DNA of 64,000 nucleotides from Bin87 sp965220265 (GCA_965220265.1 CBDCPM010000004.1:2728001-2792000); one strand, 5' to 3'. Positions 17,474-27,587 are shown, counted from the stretch's first letter. A program made the numbers and translations. Notes: generated by a model not told the origin, from the sequence alone.

Positions 17474-18565
17474 TTATGTTGATTTTCGCGTCGCCAACTC
17501 GAACCCCGATACGATGACAACGCTGATCAGCAGCAGGACGAGAACTCTCCAGTAGCGATCAAACCATCGGCCAAAAGGACCTTCGTCATTCGAGGTCCCT
17601 CCTCCGCTGGATCTTGCTCCCGGTGATTCCGGATCAATCACATTGATCTCCAGCAATTCCACCTTGGTATCCAAGGTTGACGTGTCATTCCCGAAATACC
17701 ATTCCATTTCGGCCTCAACATTCTTCCGACCGGGTTTGTTGGGCACCGTCTGAACGGTGAGGTTGCGCTGTCCACCGCTACCGATCTCGTGGATCGCGCT
17801 GCACTGGCTTCCACAGGCGTCTGCAAACGCGGTTCCCCCCAACGACCACCCGGGCGGGACCTTGACGAGCAGTCTGAGTGTCATAGTCTGTTTCGCTATT
17901 GAATTCGTAGCCGTAAGGTCCAAAGCCACCGTCTCCCCCACGGACACCTCGGTTCGCTGCGCGTGCAGGCTAACCCTAGGTTCTCCGGGCGCCGCTCTGG
18001 GAGCGTCAAGCACTTCCAAGACGAGGGCTCATGCATCTCAAACGGGCCGCGAACGTTCCCTATGAAACAACAATATGTCCATGCAATAGTCGCTGTGAGG
18101 GTGTAGATATCGGCCTGGTTGCCGGTCATTGCTGCCGTAAGCGCTTGGTTTTCTCCTCCGCGCAAAGCAAAATCATCCGAACATTGGCCTGAGGACGTAC
18201 ACGACGCACCGCTCAGCAACAGTCCAGGAGGCGCTGACAGCACTACGCGGACATCTATTTCTGAGCCGTCAGTGATGTTGTCCACGGCCAGGGATATTTC
18301 CGCGGACTGTCCCACGGTTATCGTGGTACTCTCCGAGTGGAAGGTCACCGCCGGTCGGCCGGGCTCCCGCGATTGCGGGAGGATGGAGTCCCCCCGGGTC
18401 GAGCCAGGTGACGGCGCCGGCACTGGTGGGGACCCCAACGAGTCACCGGCCGCCGGCGTGGCGCCCGGGTGGTTGGGTGGATGCACGCCCGGGCGAAGCT
18501 GTCCGTGAGCTGAGGAGGCCAGTACGAGGGTGCTCCAGGCGAGGACAGTAGACACGAGGGCGCAC
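17474..18565 (-). pseudogene. Membrane-anchored exported protein with two repeated beta domains, truncated and frameshifted
   Basis: Signal-peptide-like hydrophobic start (STVLAWSTLVLASSAHG near 18510-18555), a Pro/Gly-rich linker, then two similar domains (VTFHSESTTITVGQSAEISL and VSLHAQRTEVSVGETVALDL) of immunoglobulin-like/CARDB-like appearance, each with a GxxCxxxQCS-type cysteine pair. A C-terminal transmembrane helix (VLVLLLISVVIVSGFEL) follows. A one-base deletion near 18026 separates the domains. The 5' end, including the start codon, is cut by the IS66 at 18566. Function unknown; likely a cell-surface protein. Confidence 0.7.
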
Positions 18566-20034
18566 GTAACTGTTCAGACTTGAGGGGAAGCGAGTAGGTG
18601 ACGGCAGGCGTTGAGGGTGTTGAGACCTTGTGCCCGCCAGGCGCCGAAGATTGACGCCAGCGTCATCTTGGTGGCAGTACCCCGGTCCGAGCGGGTGCCT
18701 CCACTGACCTTGCGGCTGACCACCAGATGGCGGAGGCTGCGCTCGGCGGCGTTGTTGTCCAGCGGCACCTCCGGTTCGGCCACGAAGACGAAGAGTTCTT
18801 TGACGAAGAGTTCTTTGATGTGGTTCTTCATGCGTCGGCACAGCCTGGCCTGGACCGCCGACGGGTCATCCAGAAAGGGACGGCAGAGGACCGGCAATCG
18901 TCTTTCCAGGGCCATTTTGGCGGTGCGGCGTTGTTGCTCTGCGGGGTGGGTAAAGGCCGTGGCCTGACGGTAGAGTTGGTGGACGGCGTCAGCCCACTGG
19001 GACAGCGATCCATCAGCTGGGTAGAGTGATCGCAGGTCGTGGATGTCCCGCAGGAGGTGGGCCCAGCAGCGTTGTTGGGGACCCGCATAGTGGTGGTAGG
19101 CGGCGTAAAAGTCGCTGACCAGCACACCGGCGAAATCGTCGCCCAAAACCTCGTCCACTACCGCCTTGCCCCGGTTCCGTCGCCGGAAGTACCGCTGGTT
19201 GGGGGTGCTGAAAGTCCACACGTAGCCGTTGTGTCCATCCTGTCGCCAACCCGTCTCATCGGCGTGGACCACCGGACTGCCTCGGACCTGTTCCAGGATG
19301 TCCGCCACCACCCGTTGGGCCTGGCCAGCCACTTGCGGTGTGGCCGCCACGATGGCCCCCAGGCTGAGTTGCAGCCCATGCACGGTATCCAGGCGCCACC
19401 GGATGGTGCGCAACGCCAGCCTGGCTTCCTCCCGCAGGACCGCAATCAGGCTGATGACGTTGATCCCCAGGCGCTGCTTGCCCATCACCACGCCGTCCAG
19501 TTGCGCTTTGGGAACACCGCAGCGTCGGCAGCGGGGACTGGTCAGGTGCGGGTCAGGTAAACGTGCTCGGTTACCTGCGCCGGAACCTGCGGCAGGTCGA
19601 TCACCTCCCGAGTGCCCTGGGCCCAACCCCCAGACAACTGGGTCCCGCAGTCGGGACACTGCTCCACCACATGCTCCACGCGGTGGGTGGGCGTCATGCG
19701 GGCTCGGGCAAAGCCGTGCGGTCGGGGTTTGCGAGGTTCCTTGGACTGGGAGGTTCCTTGGACTGGGCTGGCTTCCGGTCTGCTTTGGGTTTCAGACCGG
19801 GCATCCGGCGGGAGCCTTGGGGTTTGGCTTGCCCTTCCAACTGGGCAATGCATTTCTCCAGCCGCTCAATGCTGGCCTGCTGTCGGACGATGATGCCAAT
19901 CAGAACATTCCGGTCGGCAGTCCTGAGATCGATTTCGGTATCCAGCCCAGTTATATGACATAACCACCACCCTCAGCGCCAGCCACCCGCACACCAAGTT
20001 CCGCCAATTCGCCTCACCAACTCTGAACAGTTAC
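18566..20034 (-). mobile_element. IS66-family element, copy 2A
   Basis: 1469 bp, ends GTAACTGTTCAGA at 18566 and TCTGAACAGTTAC ending 20034. Transposase on the minus strand. Its upstream end directly abuts the 3' half of another IS66 copy in opposite orientation (20035-20674), making a head-to-head pair whose outer edges are both right ends. No 8-bp duplication flanks the pair. Confidence 0.85.
18574..19945 (-). pseudogene. IS66 transposase (copy 2A), frameshifted
   Basis: The C-terminal 300 residues are open, with the DDE core (VVHADETGWRQDGHNG; VLVSDFYAAYHHY) and the TnpC C-terminal NNAAERSLRHLVVSRK motif. The N-terminal zinc-knuckle part is in another frame (break near 19545-19560). The start codon position reads CTG (19945). 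A 15-bp tandem duplication gives KELFVKELFVF near 18795-18815. Inactive as read. Confidence 0.82.
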
Positions 20035-20674
20035 CCCCAACCAGCGGTACTTCCTGCGACGGAACCGGGGCAAGACGGAACCGGGGCAAGGCGGTAGTGG
20101 ACGAGGTTTTGGGCGACGATTTCGCCGGTGTGCTGGTCAGCGACTTTTACGCCGCCTACCACCACTATGCGGGTCCCCAACAACGCTGCTGGGCCCACCT
20201 GCTGCGGGACATCCACGACCTGCGATCACTCTACCCAGATGATGGATCGCTGTCCCAGTGGGCTGACGCCGTCCACCAACTCTACCGTCAGGCCACGGCC
20301 TTTACCCACCCCGCAGAGCAACAACGCCGCACCGCCAAAATGGCCCTGGAAAGACGATTGCTGGTCCTCTGCCGTCCCTTTCTGGATGACCCGTCGGCGG
20401 TCCAGGCCAGGCTGTGCCGACGCATGGAGAACCACATCAAAGAACTCTTCGTCTTCGTGGCCGAACCGGAGGTGCCGCCGGACAACAACGCCGCCGAGCG
20501 CAGCCTGCGCCATCTGGTGGTCAGCCGCAAGGTCAGTGGGGGCACCCGCTCGGACCGGGGTACTGCCACCAAGATGACGCTGGCGTCAATCTTCGGCGCC
20601 TGGCGGGCACAAGGTCTCAACACCCTCAACGCCTGCCGTCACCTACTCGCTTCCCCTCAAGTCTGAACAGTTAC
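20035..20674 (+). mobile_element. IS66 remnant, copy 2B (3' half)
   Basis: Begins mid-transposase at CCCCCAACCAGCGGTAC and runs to the right end TCTGAACAGTTAC at 20674. The tnp fragment from about 20040 to 20666 matches copy 2A closely but carries a 16-bp tandem duplication (GACGGAACCGGGGCAA twice, about 20058-20090) that shifts the frame. Probably produced when copy 2A landed in this copy and the front half was deleted. Confidence 0.8.
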
Positions 20675-20748
20675 GGTGGAATGGGTATGGGCGGTTGGAC
20701 CCGCAGACCTGAAGACGCTGGGATTGGTGTGACGGACCTGAATGGCGG

Positions 20749-21678
20749 TCAAGGCGAGGTATATACGTGCAGCAATTGGGACACTGATAGATTGGGGCGC
20801 AGCTTCCGATCTATCACGGCCCTGACCTGCCAACCAACGAAGGTGTGGTGCGCCAGGACCGTAGGCATGAGCGGGTCGGGCACCGTCAAGAGAAAGGCCC
20901 AGTCGGTTTCCTCCTTGGCGGCGAGGATCGCGGGCCGCTGCAAGACTTCGCAGCGTTCGATGACCTTGGCTTGCTTGCTTCCCGAACGTTCCCAACGCAT
21001 CAGCTCGACGCGCAACTCGCGCGCTTTGAAATCCGAGCGGGCTTTGACCGAAAGGCTGCCGGTTACGGTCCCGCCGTTGGCCGCCTGCGCCGAGTCCAGG
21101 GACAAATCAAGAATGACATTGCGATAAGTTCTGATGGCCTGGAGCTCTTCGGGCAGCGGTTCACCGCCCGATTGGGCGACGCCGGAGCGGCTGAAAACGA
21201 CCAGTTCCTGCTCGCAGTGGGCCGCCCGCCTCCGGGCCAAATCAGCCAACCATCCGTCACCCGCTGGCAGCCAGTCGGCGCGGGTCAATATCGACGCTGA
21301 CAGTTCCCATGAGATGCGGGCATACTTTCCCTTAACCGTCGGCGGGGCCGCGTCCGGCAACTTGAGGCGAACCGGGTACCGTCGCGGCACGCCTTCTTCC
21401 ATCGCCACGTCTTCCGCGAACACCTCATCAATATGAGCGGGGCCGCCGGGGTTTCTGGACCCCCGACGGCCGGGCAGCATCATCTGGGGTACGGCGTCGC
21501 GAGCGGAATCGACCCGCAACAACTCGATCTTGGACAACCGCAGTAAGCCCAGGGCCGCCACGAAAGAAACGTGAGGGGTTACCTGAACCTCGACATCCAG
21601 AATGTCCCCGGCGTAAAGCGGACGTGAGTCAATAGCTACGCTGATATCGGCGGTGGGCGATGCGGATTGCCGGAGCAT
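20749..21678 (-). CDS. Arrestin-like fold protein
   Basis: 309 aa from ATG 21678 (MLRQSASPTADISVAID). The open frame extends upstream into the isochorismatase gene without homology, so this start is preferred. Two beta-sandwich halves are suggested: VAIDSRPLYAGDILDVEVQV near the N-terminus, and LDLSLDSAQAANGGTVTGSL followed by a typical FKARELRVELMRWE strand in the second half, as in arrestin/Spo0M-like proteins. No signal peptide or membrane segment. It may be a scaffold or adaptor; partner unknown. Sits 55 bp downstream of the isochorismatase-fold gene. Confidence 0.6.
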   Translation of the reverse strand: MLRQSASPTADISVAIDSRPLYAGDILDVEVQVTPHVSFVAALGLLRLSKIELLRVDSARDAVPQMMLPGRRGSRNPGGPAHIDEVFAEDVAMEEGVPRRYPVRLKLPDAAPPTVKGKYARISWELSASILTRADWLPAGDGWLADLARRRAAHCEQELVVFSRSGVAQSGGEPLPEELQAIRTYRNVILDLSLDSAQAANGGTVTGSLSVKARSDFKARELRVELMRWERSGSKQAKVIERCEVLQRPAILAAKEETDWAFLLTVPDPLMPTVLAHHTFVGWQVRAVIDRKLRPNLSVSQLLHVYTSP

Positions 21679-21733
21679 GAGGCAAAAACCGGCTCCATCG
21701 TCGACGAACGACGCGAGCGGCGTCCCACCAGTT

Positions 21734-22324
21734 TCAGGAGGAGCGAATCGCCGTAATGGCCTCGTCAGCGGATACGATGTCCGCCTGGCGGTTGAGGATA
21801 CGGCCGATGAGAAAGTCGTGCACGTCCGGCTCGCTGTCAGCGCAGCAGTCCTCCACGATATAAAGGCGATAATCGCGGTCGGCGGCCAAGCGGGTGGTGG
21901 ACAGTACGACACCACTGGTCGCATATCCCAGCAAGATGATGGTGTCGATATTGTTTGCCGTCAGCGCAACGTCCAGGCCTGTGCCAAAAAGCGCATTGAC
22001 CCGGTGTTTGCCCACGACCACGTCGCCGTCGAGCGGGCGGACATCCGGGTGGATGATGGAAACCGGGTCAAATACCGCCGGCTGACCCGAGGCTTTGCGG
22101 GCGCTGAACGTCTTGTTGCGCTGGCTGATTTCGGGATAACCGGGCCGGAAAACCGTAGCGCAGTAGCAGACCATCAACCCACCCTCGCGGGCCGCTGCTT
22201 GCAGGCCGACCGTGCGCGCTACCACGCCGCGATCCACAGCGTGGGGCAGGTTGCCCATGGCGTCGGCGTAGAAGTCGGCGATGAGGAGGGCGGTGGTTTC
22301 TCGGTCGATCGTAAAGTCAGCCAT
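21734..22324 (-). CDS. Isochorismatase-family hydrolase without catalytic cysteine
   Basis: 196-aa isochorismatase/cysteine-hydrolase fold. Asp17 (LLIADFYAD) and Lys106 (GKHRVNALFGTG) of the usual triad are present. The nucleophile motif GxxTxxC reads GYATSGV, with Val139 where cysteine would be. Such variants occur in a known branch of the superfamily; the chemistry is therefore uncertain. Start ATG 22324; the threonine aldolase gene ends 9 bp upstream, suggesting an operon. Confidence 0.85.
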   Translation of the reverse strand: MADFTIDRETTALLIADFYADAMGNLPHAVDRGVVARTVGLQAAAREGGLMVCYCATVFRPGYPEISQRNKTFSARKASGQPAVFDPVSIIHPDVRPLDGDVVVGKHRVNALFGTGLDVALTANNIDTIILLGYATSGVVLSTTRLAADRDYRLYIVEDCCADSEPDVHDFLIGRILNRQADIVSADEAITAIRSS

Positions 22325-22333
22325 GGCAGTCCC

Positions 22334-23392
22334 CTAGTTGGCGGCGGCCAGACGGCGCGCGGTCCCATTGACGCGGGCGACCGCTTCGTCCACGTCGGCG
22401 GAGGAGATGTGCCGGTGGGTCACCATTCGGAGTGATTGCTCGCGGCTGTGGCTGACCAGGACACCGTCCTCTCGCAGGGCGGCAATGACCTCGCGGGCCT
22501 CGCCGACTTTCTCGCGATCGACCTCGAAAATGACGATGTTGGTGTGGATGCTGTCTGGATCGACTGCCAGGCCGTCGATATCGGCGAGGCCGGCGGCCAA
22601 CCGGCGGGCATTGGCGTGATCGTCGGCGAGGCGCTCAACCATGGTATCGAGGGCGACAAGGCCAGCCGCGGCGAGAACACCGGCCTGGCGCATGCCTCCG
22701 CCTATCATCTTGCGCCACTTGCGGGCGCGGGTGATGAACTCTTCCGAGCCGCAGAGCACGGAACCTACCGGACAGGACAAAGCCTTGGAGAGGCAAAAAC
22801 TCACGTCGTCAACGTCTTTGGTGAGCTCGGCCACCGGAACCTCAAGGGCCACCGCGGCGTTGAAGATGCGCGCGCCATCCAGGTGTACCGCCACGCCCGC
22901 GGCGTGGGCGACGTCAACGACTTCCCTGGTGTCCTGCGGGGTCATCACGCCGCCGCTGCAGCGATTGTGAGTGTTCTCCAGGCACACCAGGGTGGTGGCC
23001 GGAACGTGGATGTTGGAAGCGTCGCGGACGGCCGCTGCCACATCCTCGGCCGCGATTCGCCCGTTGGAGGCGTTGGGGACGAGGCGGATCTGGGCGCCGG
23101 CCAGGGCGGTGGGTCCAGCGGACTCGTTCCAGAACATGTGGGCTTCCTGGCCCATGATCATCTCATCGCCGCGACTGCACCAGGCGAGGGCGGCGATCAG
23201 GTTGCTCATGGTGCCACTGGCGGTCAGGAGGCCTGCCTCCTGACCCAGCAACTCGGCGGCACGTTCCTGAAGAGCGTTGATCGAGGGATCTTCCCCGAAA
23301 ACATCATCACCGACTTCGGCTTCGGCCATCGCCCGGCGCATCTCGTCGGTGGGGTGGGTAACGGTGTCGCTGCGCAGGTCGATGACAGCCAT
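22334..23392 (-). CDS. ltaE: Low-specificity L-threonine aldolase
   Basis: PLP enzyme cleaving L-threonine/allo-threonine to glycine and acetaldehyde. 352 aa, family length. Features: DLRSDTVTHPT at the N-terminus, GDDVFGEDP, the HLDGARIFNAA aspartate and the PLP-binding lysine in SFCLSKALSCPVGS. ATG 23392. It leads a leftward operon with the isochorismatase-fold gene; the divergent hydrolase begins 165 bp to the right. Confidence 0.93.
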   Translation of the reverse strand: MAVIDLRSDTVTHPTDEMRRAMAEAEVGDDVFGEDPSINALQERAAELLGQEAGLLTASGTMSNLIAALAWCSRGDEMIMGQEAHMFWNESAGPTALAGAQIRLVPNASNGRIAAEDVAAAVRDASNIHVPATTLVCLENTHNRCSGGVMTPQDTREVVDVAHAAGVAVHLDGARIFNAAVALEVPVAELTKDVDDVSFCLSKALSCPVGSVLCGSEEFITRARKWRKMIGGGMRQAGVLAAAGLVALDTMVERLADDHANARRLAAGLADIDGLAVDPDSIHTNIVIFEVDREKVGEAREVIAALREDGVLVSHSREQSLRMVTHRHISSADVDEAVARVNGTARRLAAAN

Positions 23393-23557
23393 GGAGCCTC
23401 CAAAGTCGGTAGATATTCTCGGTTTGGGCCGCAGGATTCCGGGGCCGGCGCCATTCTAGCACAACGGATAATGGCGGCTGCCGGGTCACCCATTCTCGGA
23501 ACCTGCTATCATGTTTGCACCTTCAGTATCAGCACAAATTTAGCCGGAGGCGGCAAC

Positions 23558-24202
23558 ATGCGACAAAGCGCGGTCAGTTTCATAGCCAAAGGAATGACCT
23601 TCGAGGGCATCATCGCTTTGCCGGACGGCGAGGGGCCGTTTCCCGGCGTGGTGATGTGTCATCCACACCCGCTGCACGGCGGAAGCATGGACAACAACGT
23701 GGTGGCAGCCGTCACCTTCGGGCTGGCCGACGCCGGCATCGCGTCGCTGCGATTCAACTTCCGCGGTGTGGGCAACAGCCAGGGCGAACACGCGCAAGGG
23801 GAAAAGGAACACGAAGAGACGCTGGTGGCAATGGACTTCCTGGGAGCCTTGCCTGACGTGAACGACGACCGGATTGGGCTGGGCGGCTATTCTTTCAGCA
23901 CGAGAGTCATCTGCGCGCACAAGCAGTTGTACAAGAAGCCCAGGGCCATCGCCCTTGTAGCTCCGTCCCTGGAGGCAATCACCGACAGCCCGCTCCAGTC
24001 GGACAAGACGCCGCGCATGATTATCACCGGCGACCGGGACCGGCTGGTCAACTCCGACGGCGTCGACGAGCAGCTGGGTAAGTTCAACCCTCCCGCCGAT
24101 TATCACGTGGTGGCCGGCGCCGACCACTTCTGGGTGGGGCAGGAGCATCAAATGGCTGAAAAGGTGGTGCAATTCTTCGTGGACCATTTGGCCAAACCAT
24201 AA
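23558..24202 (+). CDS. Alpha/beta hydrolase, dienelactone-hydrolase-like (COG2945 type)
   Basis: 214 aa from ATG 23558, preceded by CCGGAGGCGG as ribosome site. A much longer in-frame opening upstream is antisense to ltaE and was not used. Motifs: CHPHPLHGGSMDNNVV, RFNFRGVGNSQG (oxyanion region), nucleophile elbow GGYSFS, and the ADHFWVG histidine near the C-terminus. Probably a cytosolic esterase or acyl hydrolase of unknown substrate. lspA follows after 3 bp. Confidence 0.85.
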   Translation: MRQSAVSFIAKGMTFEGIIALPDGEGPFPGVVMCHPHPLHGGSMDNNVVAAVTFGLADAGIASLRFNFRGVGNSQGEHAQGEKEHEETLVAMDFLGALPDVNDDRIGLGGYSFSTRVICAHKQLYKKPRAIALVAPSLEAITDSPLQSDKTPRMIITGDRDRLVNSDGVDEQLGKFNPPADYHVVAGADHFWVGQEHQMAEKVVQFFVDHLAKP

Positions 24203-24205
24203 CCC

Positions 24206-24826
24206 ATGTCCCGGTCGCGGAGAGATCGAACGCCGATTTATCGGGACTGGACCCTGCTGCAGCTGGCGGCGTTAGCCCTGGCCCTGGACCAACTGACCAA
24301 GTTCGTGGTGCGGCAGACTCTGGAGTGGCATTACTCCTGGCCGGCATACGGCTTTTTTCGCTTTACCCACGTGCAAAACACGGGCAGCGCCTTCGGACTG
24401 TTCCAGGACCAGAACCTTCCGTTGCTGATCGTTTCCCTGGTCGGCGTGGCGGTGCTGGCGTACATCTACCGGAGCCAGGAACGGCCCGGCATCCTCATGC
24501 GAGTCAGCATCGCGCTGATGCTGGGCGGGGCGTTGGGAAATCTCCTGGACCGCATGTGGCAGGGCCACGTGACCGATTTCATCGACATTGGACCATGGCC
24601 GGTGTTCAACCTGGCCGACTCTTCCATAGTTGTCGGCTTGATCATCATGGCCTGGGTACTGGTGGTGAATCGGGACCAATCCGCCAGACCGGTTACAGAT
24701 AACCCCCCCGCCTACGCAACCTGCCCGGTGTGCGACGGCATTATGATCAGCCTGCCCAACGGAGCGCGCTGCGCGGACTGTGGTGTTCGGGAGCGCATCC
24801 TCGTATCCCAGGAGCGCGGGCGGTGA
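24206..24826 (+). CDS. lspA: Lipoprotein signal peptidase with C-terminal zinc ribbon
   Basis: Inner-membrane aspartyl protease that removes signal peptides from prolipoproteins. Four membrane segments. Catalytic aspartates are Asp115 (GNLLDR) and Asp138 (FNLADSS). At 206 aa it is about 40 residues longer than usual because of a cytoplasmic tail with CPVC (173-176) and CADC (189-192), a zinc-ribbon-like add-on. Stop overlaps the GTG of the RluD-type gene (GTGA), so translation is coupled. Confidence 0.92.
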   Translation: MSRSRRDRTPIYRDWTLLQLAALALALDQLTKFVVRQTLEWHYSWPAYGFFRFTHVQNTGSAFGLFQDQNLPLLIVSLVGVAVLAYIYRSQERPGILMRVSIALMLGGALGNLLDRMWQGHVTDFIDIGPWPVFNLADSSIVVGLIIMAWVLVVNRDQSARPVTDNPPAYATCPVCDGIMISLPNGARCADCGVRERILVSQERGR

Positions 24827-25770
24827 GCGCCGGCGAAAACGGAGCCGGCGTCGGGGACCATTACGAGTTCGTCGTGGGCGGCGATTGGCAACGAGCGAGA
24901 TTGGACGCCTGGCTGGCTCAACTGCCGGAGCTGTCCGCCGCCGGCCTTTCGCGCAGTCGCCTGCAGGCTTTGGCAACCGACGGGCTGATCACCGTAAATG
25001 GAAGCGTTGCGCGTGCCGCCCAGCGGATCCGACCTCAGGACGCGATAATAGTGCGCGTGCCGCCGGCACGATCTCCGGCCGACCTGATCCCGCAGGACAT
25101 TCCGGTACCCGCAGTCTTCGAGGACGAGCACCTCATCGTGGTGGACAAACCGGCCGGCCTCCCAGTCCATCCGGGACCGGGGCACCCTGACGGCACGCTG
25201 GTCAACGCGCTGCTGGCGCAATGCCCTGACATACGCGGGATCGGCGGCGAGCTGCGACCCGGCATCGTGCATCGGCTGGACCTCAATACCTCAGGCCTGA
25301 TGGTGGTTGCGAAAACGCAGCAGACGCACCAACGGCTCACCGAGCAGATGAAAAACCGCGAAATCCTCAAAGAGTATCGCGCAATTAGCGTAGGGTTGGT
25401 TACTCCGGATTCAGGGACGATCGACGCACCAATCGGCCGGGATCCGCGCCACCGGCAGAGAATGTCTGTGGACGCAGGCGGGCGGGCGGCGCGCACCCAT
25501 TACGAAACCCTCGAGGAGCTGCGGGGACACACGCTGCTCAAGCTCGTACTTGAGACGGGCCGAACGCATCAAATCCGAGTGCACCTGGAATACCTGGGTT
25601 ACCCATTATTGGGCGACGCGGTATACGGGAACGCGAGCACGTTGACGGGCCGACAGTTCCTGCATGCGGCGCGTCTGGGTTTCCGGCATCCCGTGACCGG
25701 CGCGTGGATGGAACACTGCGTCGATCTGCCCGGAGACTTGTCGCGGGTCCTGTCAGCGCTGCGAGGTTAG
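24823..25770 (+). CDS. RluD-family 23S rRNA pseudouridine synthase
   Basis: 315 aa from GTG 24823, which overlaps the lspA stop. N-terminal S4 RNA-binding domain (LDAWLAQLPEL...SRSRLQALATDG), then the catalytic domain with HRLDLNTSGLMVVAK (active Asp near residue 150) and GRTHQIRVHLEYLGYPLLGD. The lspA-rluD pairing is common in bacteria. Which uridines are modified cannot be told from sequence alone. Confidence 0.9.
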   Translation: MSAGENGAGVGDHYEFVVGGDWQRARLDAWLAQLPELSAAGLSRSRLQALATDGLITVNGSVARAAQRIRPQDAIIVRVPPARSPADLIPQDIPVPAVFEDEHLIVVDKPAGLPVHPGPGHPDGTLVNALLAQCPDIRGIGGELRPGIVHRLDLNTSGLMVVAKTQQTHQRLTEQMKNREILKEYRAISVGLVTPDSGTIDAPIGRDPRHRQRMSVDAGGRAARTHYETLEELRGHTLLKLVLETGRTHQIRVHLEYLGYPLLGDAVYGNASTLTGRQFLHAARLGFRHPVTGAWMEHCVDLPGDLSRVLSALRG

Positions 25771-25892
25771 CCGGGAATAATGATTCGACCCCATGTTTCG
25801 GGTTTCCGATGGTGCGCTATAATTTGTTGACATCCATCGGCAGCCATTGAAGATTGACAGCCATTGAAGTACGTAGAACAGGCAACCGGAGC

Positions 25893-27587
25893 ATGAGCAC
25901 TAACTCACCCATCGACCCCGGGGAACTTCCCGCCGATTTCATCCGCAGCATAATCAACGAGGACCAGGCCGCCGGAGCCTACGACGGGCGCGTGGTAACC
26001 CGATTCCCGCCCGAGCCGAACGGCTACCTGCATATCGGCCACGCCAAGTCGATCTGCCTCAATTTCGGCGTCGGCGAGCAGTACAAAGGCGCGCGATGCC
26101 ACATGCGGTTCGACGACACCAATCCGACGCGCGAGGACATCGAATTCGTTGAATCTATCCTCGCCGACGTGAAGTGGCTGGGGTTTGACTGGGGCGCGAA
26201 CCTGTTTTACGCGTCTGACTATTTCGAGCAGTTGTACCAGTACGCTGAACAGCTGATACTGGACGGCAACGCGTACGTGGACAGCCTGACAGCGGACGAA
26301 ATCAGGGAGTTTCGCGGAACGCTGACCGAACCGGGCAGGGAGAGTCGCGATCGCAACCGACCCGTCGAAGAAAGCCTGGCCCTCTTCCGGCGGATGCGTG
26401 CGGGCGAGTTCACGGACGGGAAGTACGTACTGCGGTCGAAGATTGACATGGCGTCGCCGAACCTGAACATGCGGGATCCGGTCCTGTATCGCATTCGCCA
26501 TGCGGAGCACCACCGAACCGGGAACGACTGGTGCATATACCCGATGTACGACTACGCGCACTCGCTGTCCGATTCGATCGAAGGGATCACCCACTCCCTG
26601 TGCACCCTGGAGTTCGAAGATCACCGACCGCTGTACGACTGGTGCCAGGAAGTGCTTGGAGTATACCGGAGCCGCCAGATCGAGTTCGCGCGGCTCAACA
26701 TGACGCACACGGTGATGAGCAAGCGGAGGTTGCGGCAATTGGTCGAAGAGGGCCACGTGGCCGGATGGGACGATCCGCGGATGCCCACGCTGAGTGCCCT
26801 CCGCCGGCGGGGGTACACCCCTGAGTCAATCCGCGACATGTGCGAACGCGTGGGAGTCGCCCGACGCAACACCATGACCGAACTCGGATTGCTCGAGCAC
26901 TGTCTGCGGGAGGACCTGAACCGCAGGGCACCCAGGCGCATGGCCGTATTGCACCCGTTGAAAGTGGTGATCACGAATTATCCGAAAGGCGGGACTGAAG
27001 AGTTTGAGGCGATCAACAACCCCGAAGACGAAACCATGGGGACACGGAGCGTATCCTTTGGCCACGAGGTGTACATTGAACGGGACGACTTCATGGAAGA
27101 CCCGCCCCGTCGGTTCTACCGGCTGGCGCCAGGACGCGAGGTGCGACTGCGCTACGCCTGCCTGATCACATGCACCGACGTTGTGAAGGACGACCAGGGC
27201 GAAATTGTAGAAGTCCATTGCACTTACGATCCCGAAAGCCGGGGGGGCAATGCGCCCGATGGGCGGCGGGTCCAGGGCACGATCCACTGGGTATCCGCGG
27301 CCCACACCATACCGGTGGAAATTCGTCTGTATGACAACCTGTTCACGGAACCCGATCCGGGTGGAAGCGACACCGATTTTCTGGACCTGATCAACCGGGA
27401 CTCGCTGGAAACGGTGACCGCCATAGGAGAGCCCGCCCTTGGCACGGCAGAGGCCGGAGACCGATTCCAATTCGAGAGATTGGGGTATTTCTGCGCCGAC
27501 ACGGATTCCCGACCCGGGGCTCCGGTATTCAACCGAACCACAACGCTGCGCGACACGTGGGCCCGCATCAGCCAACGGGACGGGTAG
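25893..27587 (+). CDS. glnS: Glutaminyl-tRNA synthetase
   Basis: Class I synthetase charging tRNA-Gln directly. 564 aa from ATG 25893 (MSTNSPIDPGE). HIGH motif in PPEPNGYLHIGHAKS; KMSKS-type motif VMSKRRL; DDTNPTRE and the GlnRS-specific C-terminal anticodon-binding beta barrels are present. Immediately followed by gltX. GlnRS in bacteria was acquired by transfer from eukaryotes in several lineages, so its pairing with a discriminating GluRS is informative. A TATAAT sits at 25818-25823. Confidence 0.95.
   Translation: MSTNSPIDPGELPADFIRSIINEDQAAGAYDGRVVTRFPPEPNGYLHIGHAKSICLNFGVGEQYKGARCHMRFDDTNPTREDIEFVESILADVKWLGFDWGANLFYASDYFEQLYQYAEQLILDGNAYVDSLTADEIREFRGTLTEPGRESRDRNRPVEESLALFRRMRAGEFTDGKYVLRSKIDMASPNLNMRDPVLYRIRHAEHHRTGNDWCIYPMYDYAHSLSDSIEGITHSLCTLEFEDHRPLYDWCQEVLGVYRSRQIEFARLNMTHTVMSKRRLRQLVEEGHVAGWDDPRMPTLSALRRRGYTPESIRDMCERVGVARRNTMTELGLLEHCLREDLNRRAPRRMAVLHPLKVVITNYPKGGTEEFEAINNPEDETMGTRSVSFGHEVYIERDDFMEDPPRRFYRLAPGREVRLRYACLITCTDVVKDDQGEIVEVHCTYDPESRGGNAPDGRRVQGTIHWVSAAHTIPVEIRLYDNLFTEPDPGGSDTDFLDLINRDSLETVTAIGEPALGTAEAGDRFQFERLGYFCADTDSRPGAPVFNRTTTLRDTWARISQRDG

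Noticed and set aside
22436..24202. 588-aa open frame on the plus strand covering ltaE antisense and the hydrolase
   Set aside because: The first about 370 residues are the mirror of the well-supported ltaE gene; only the part from ATG 23558 has family motifs and a ribosome site.
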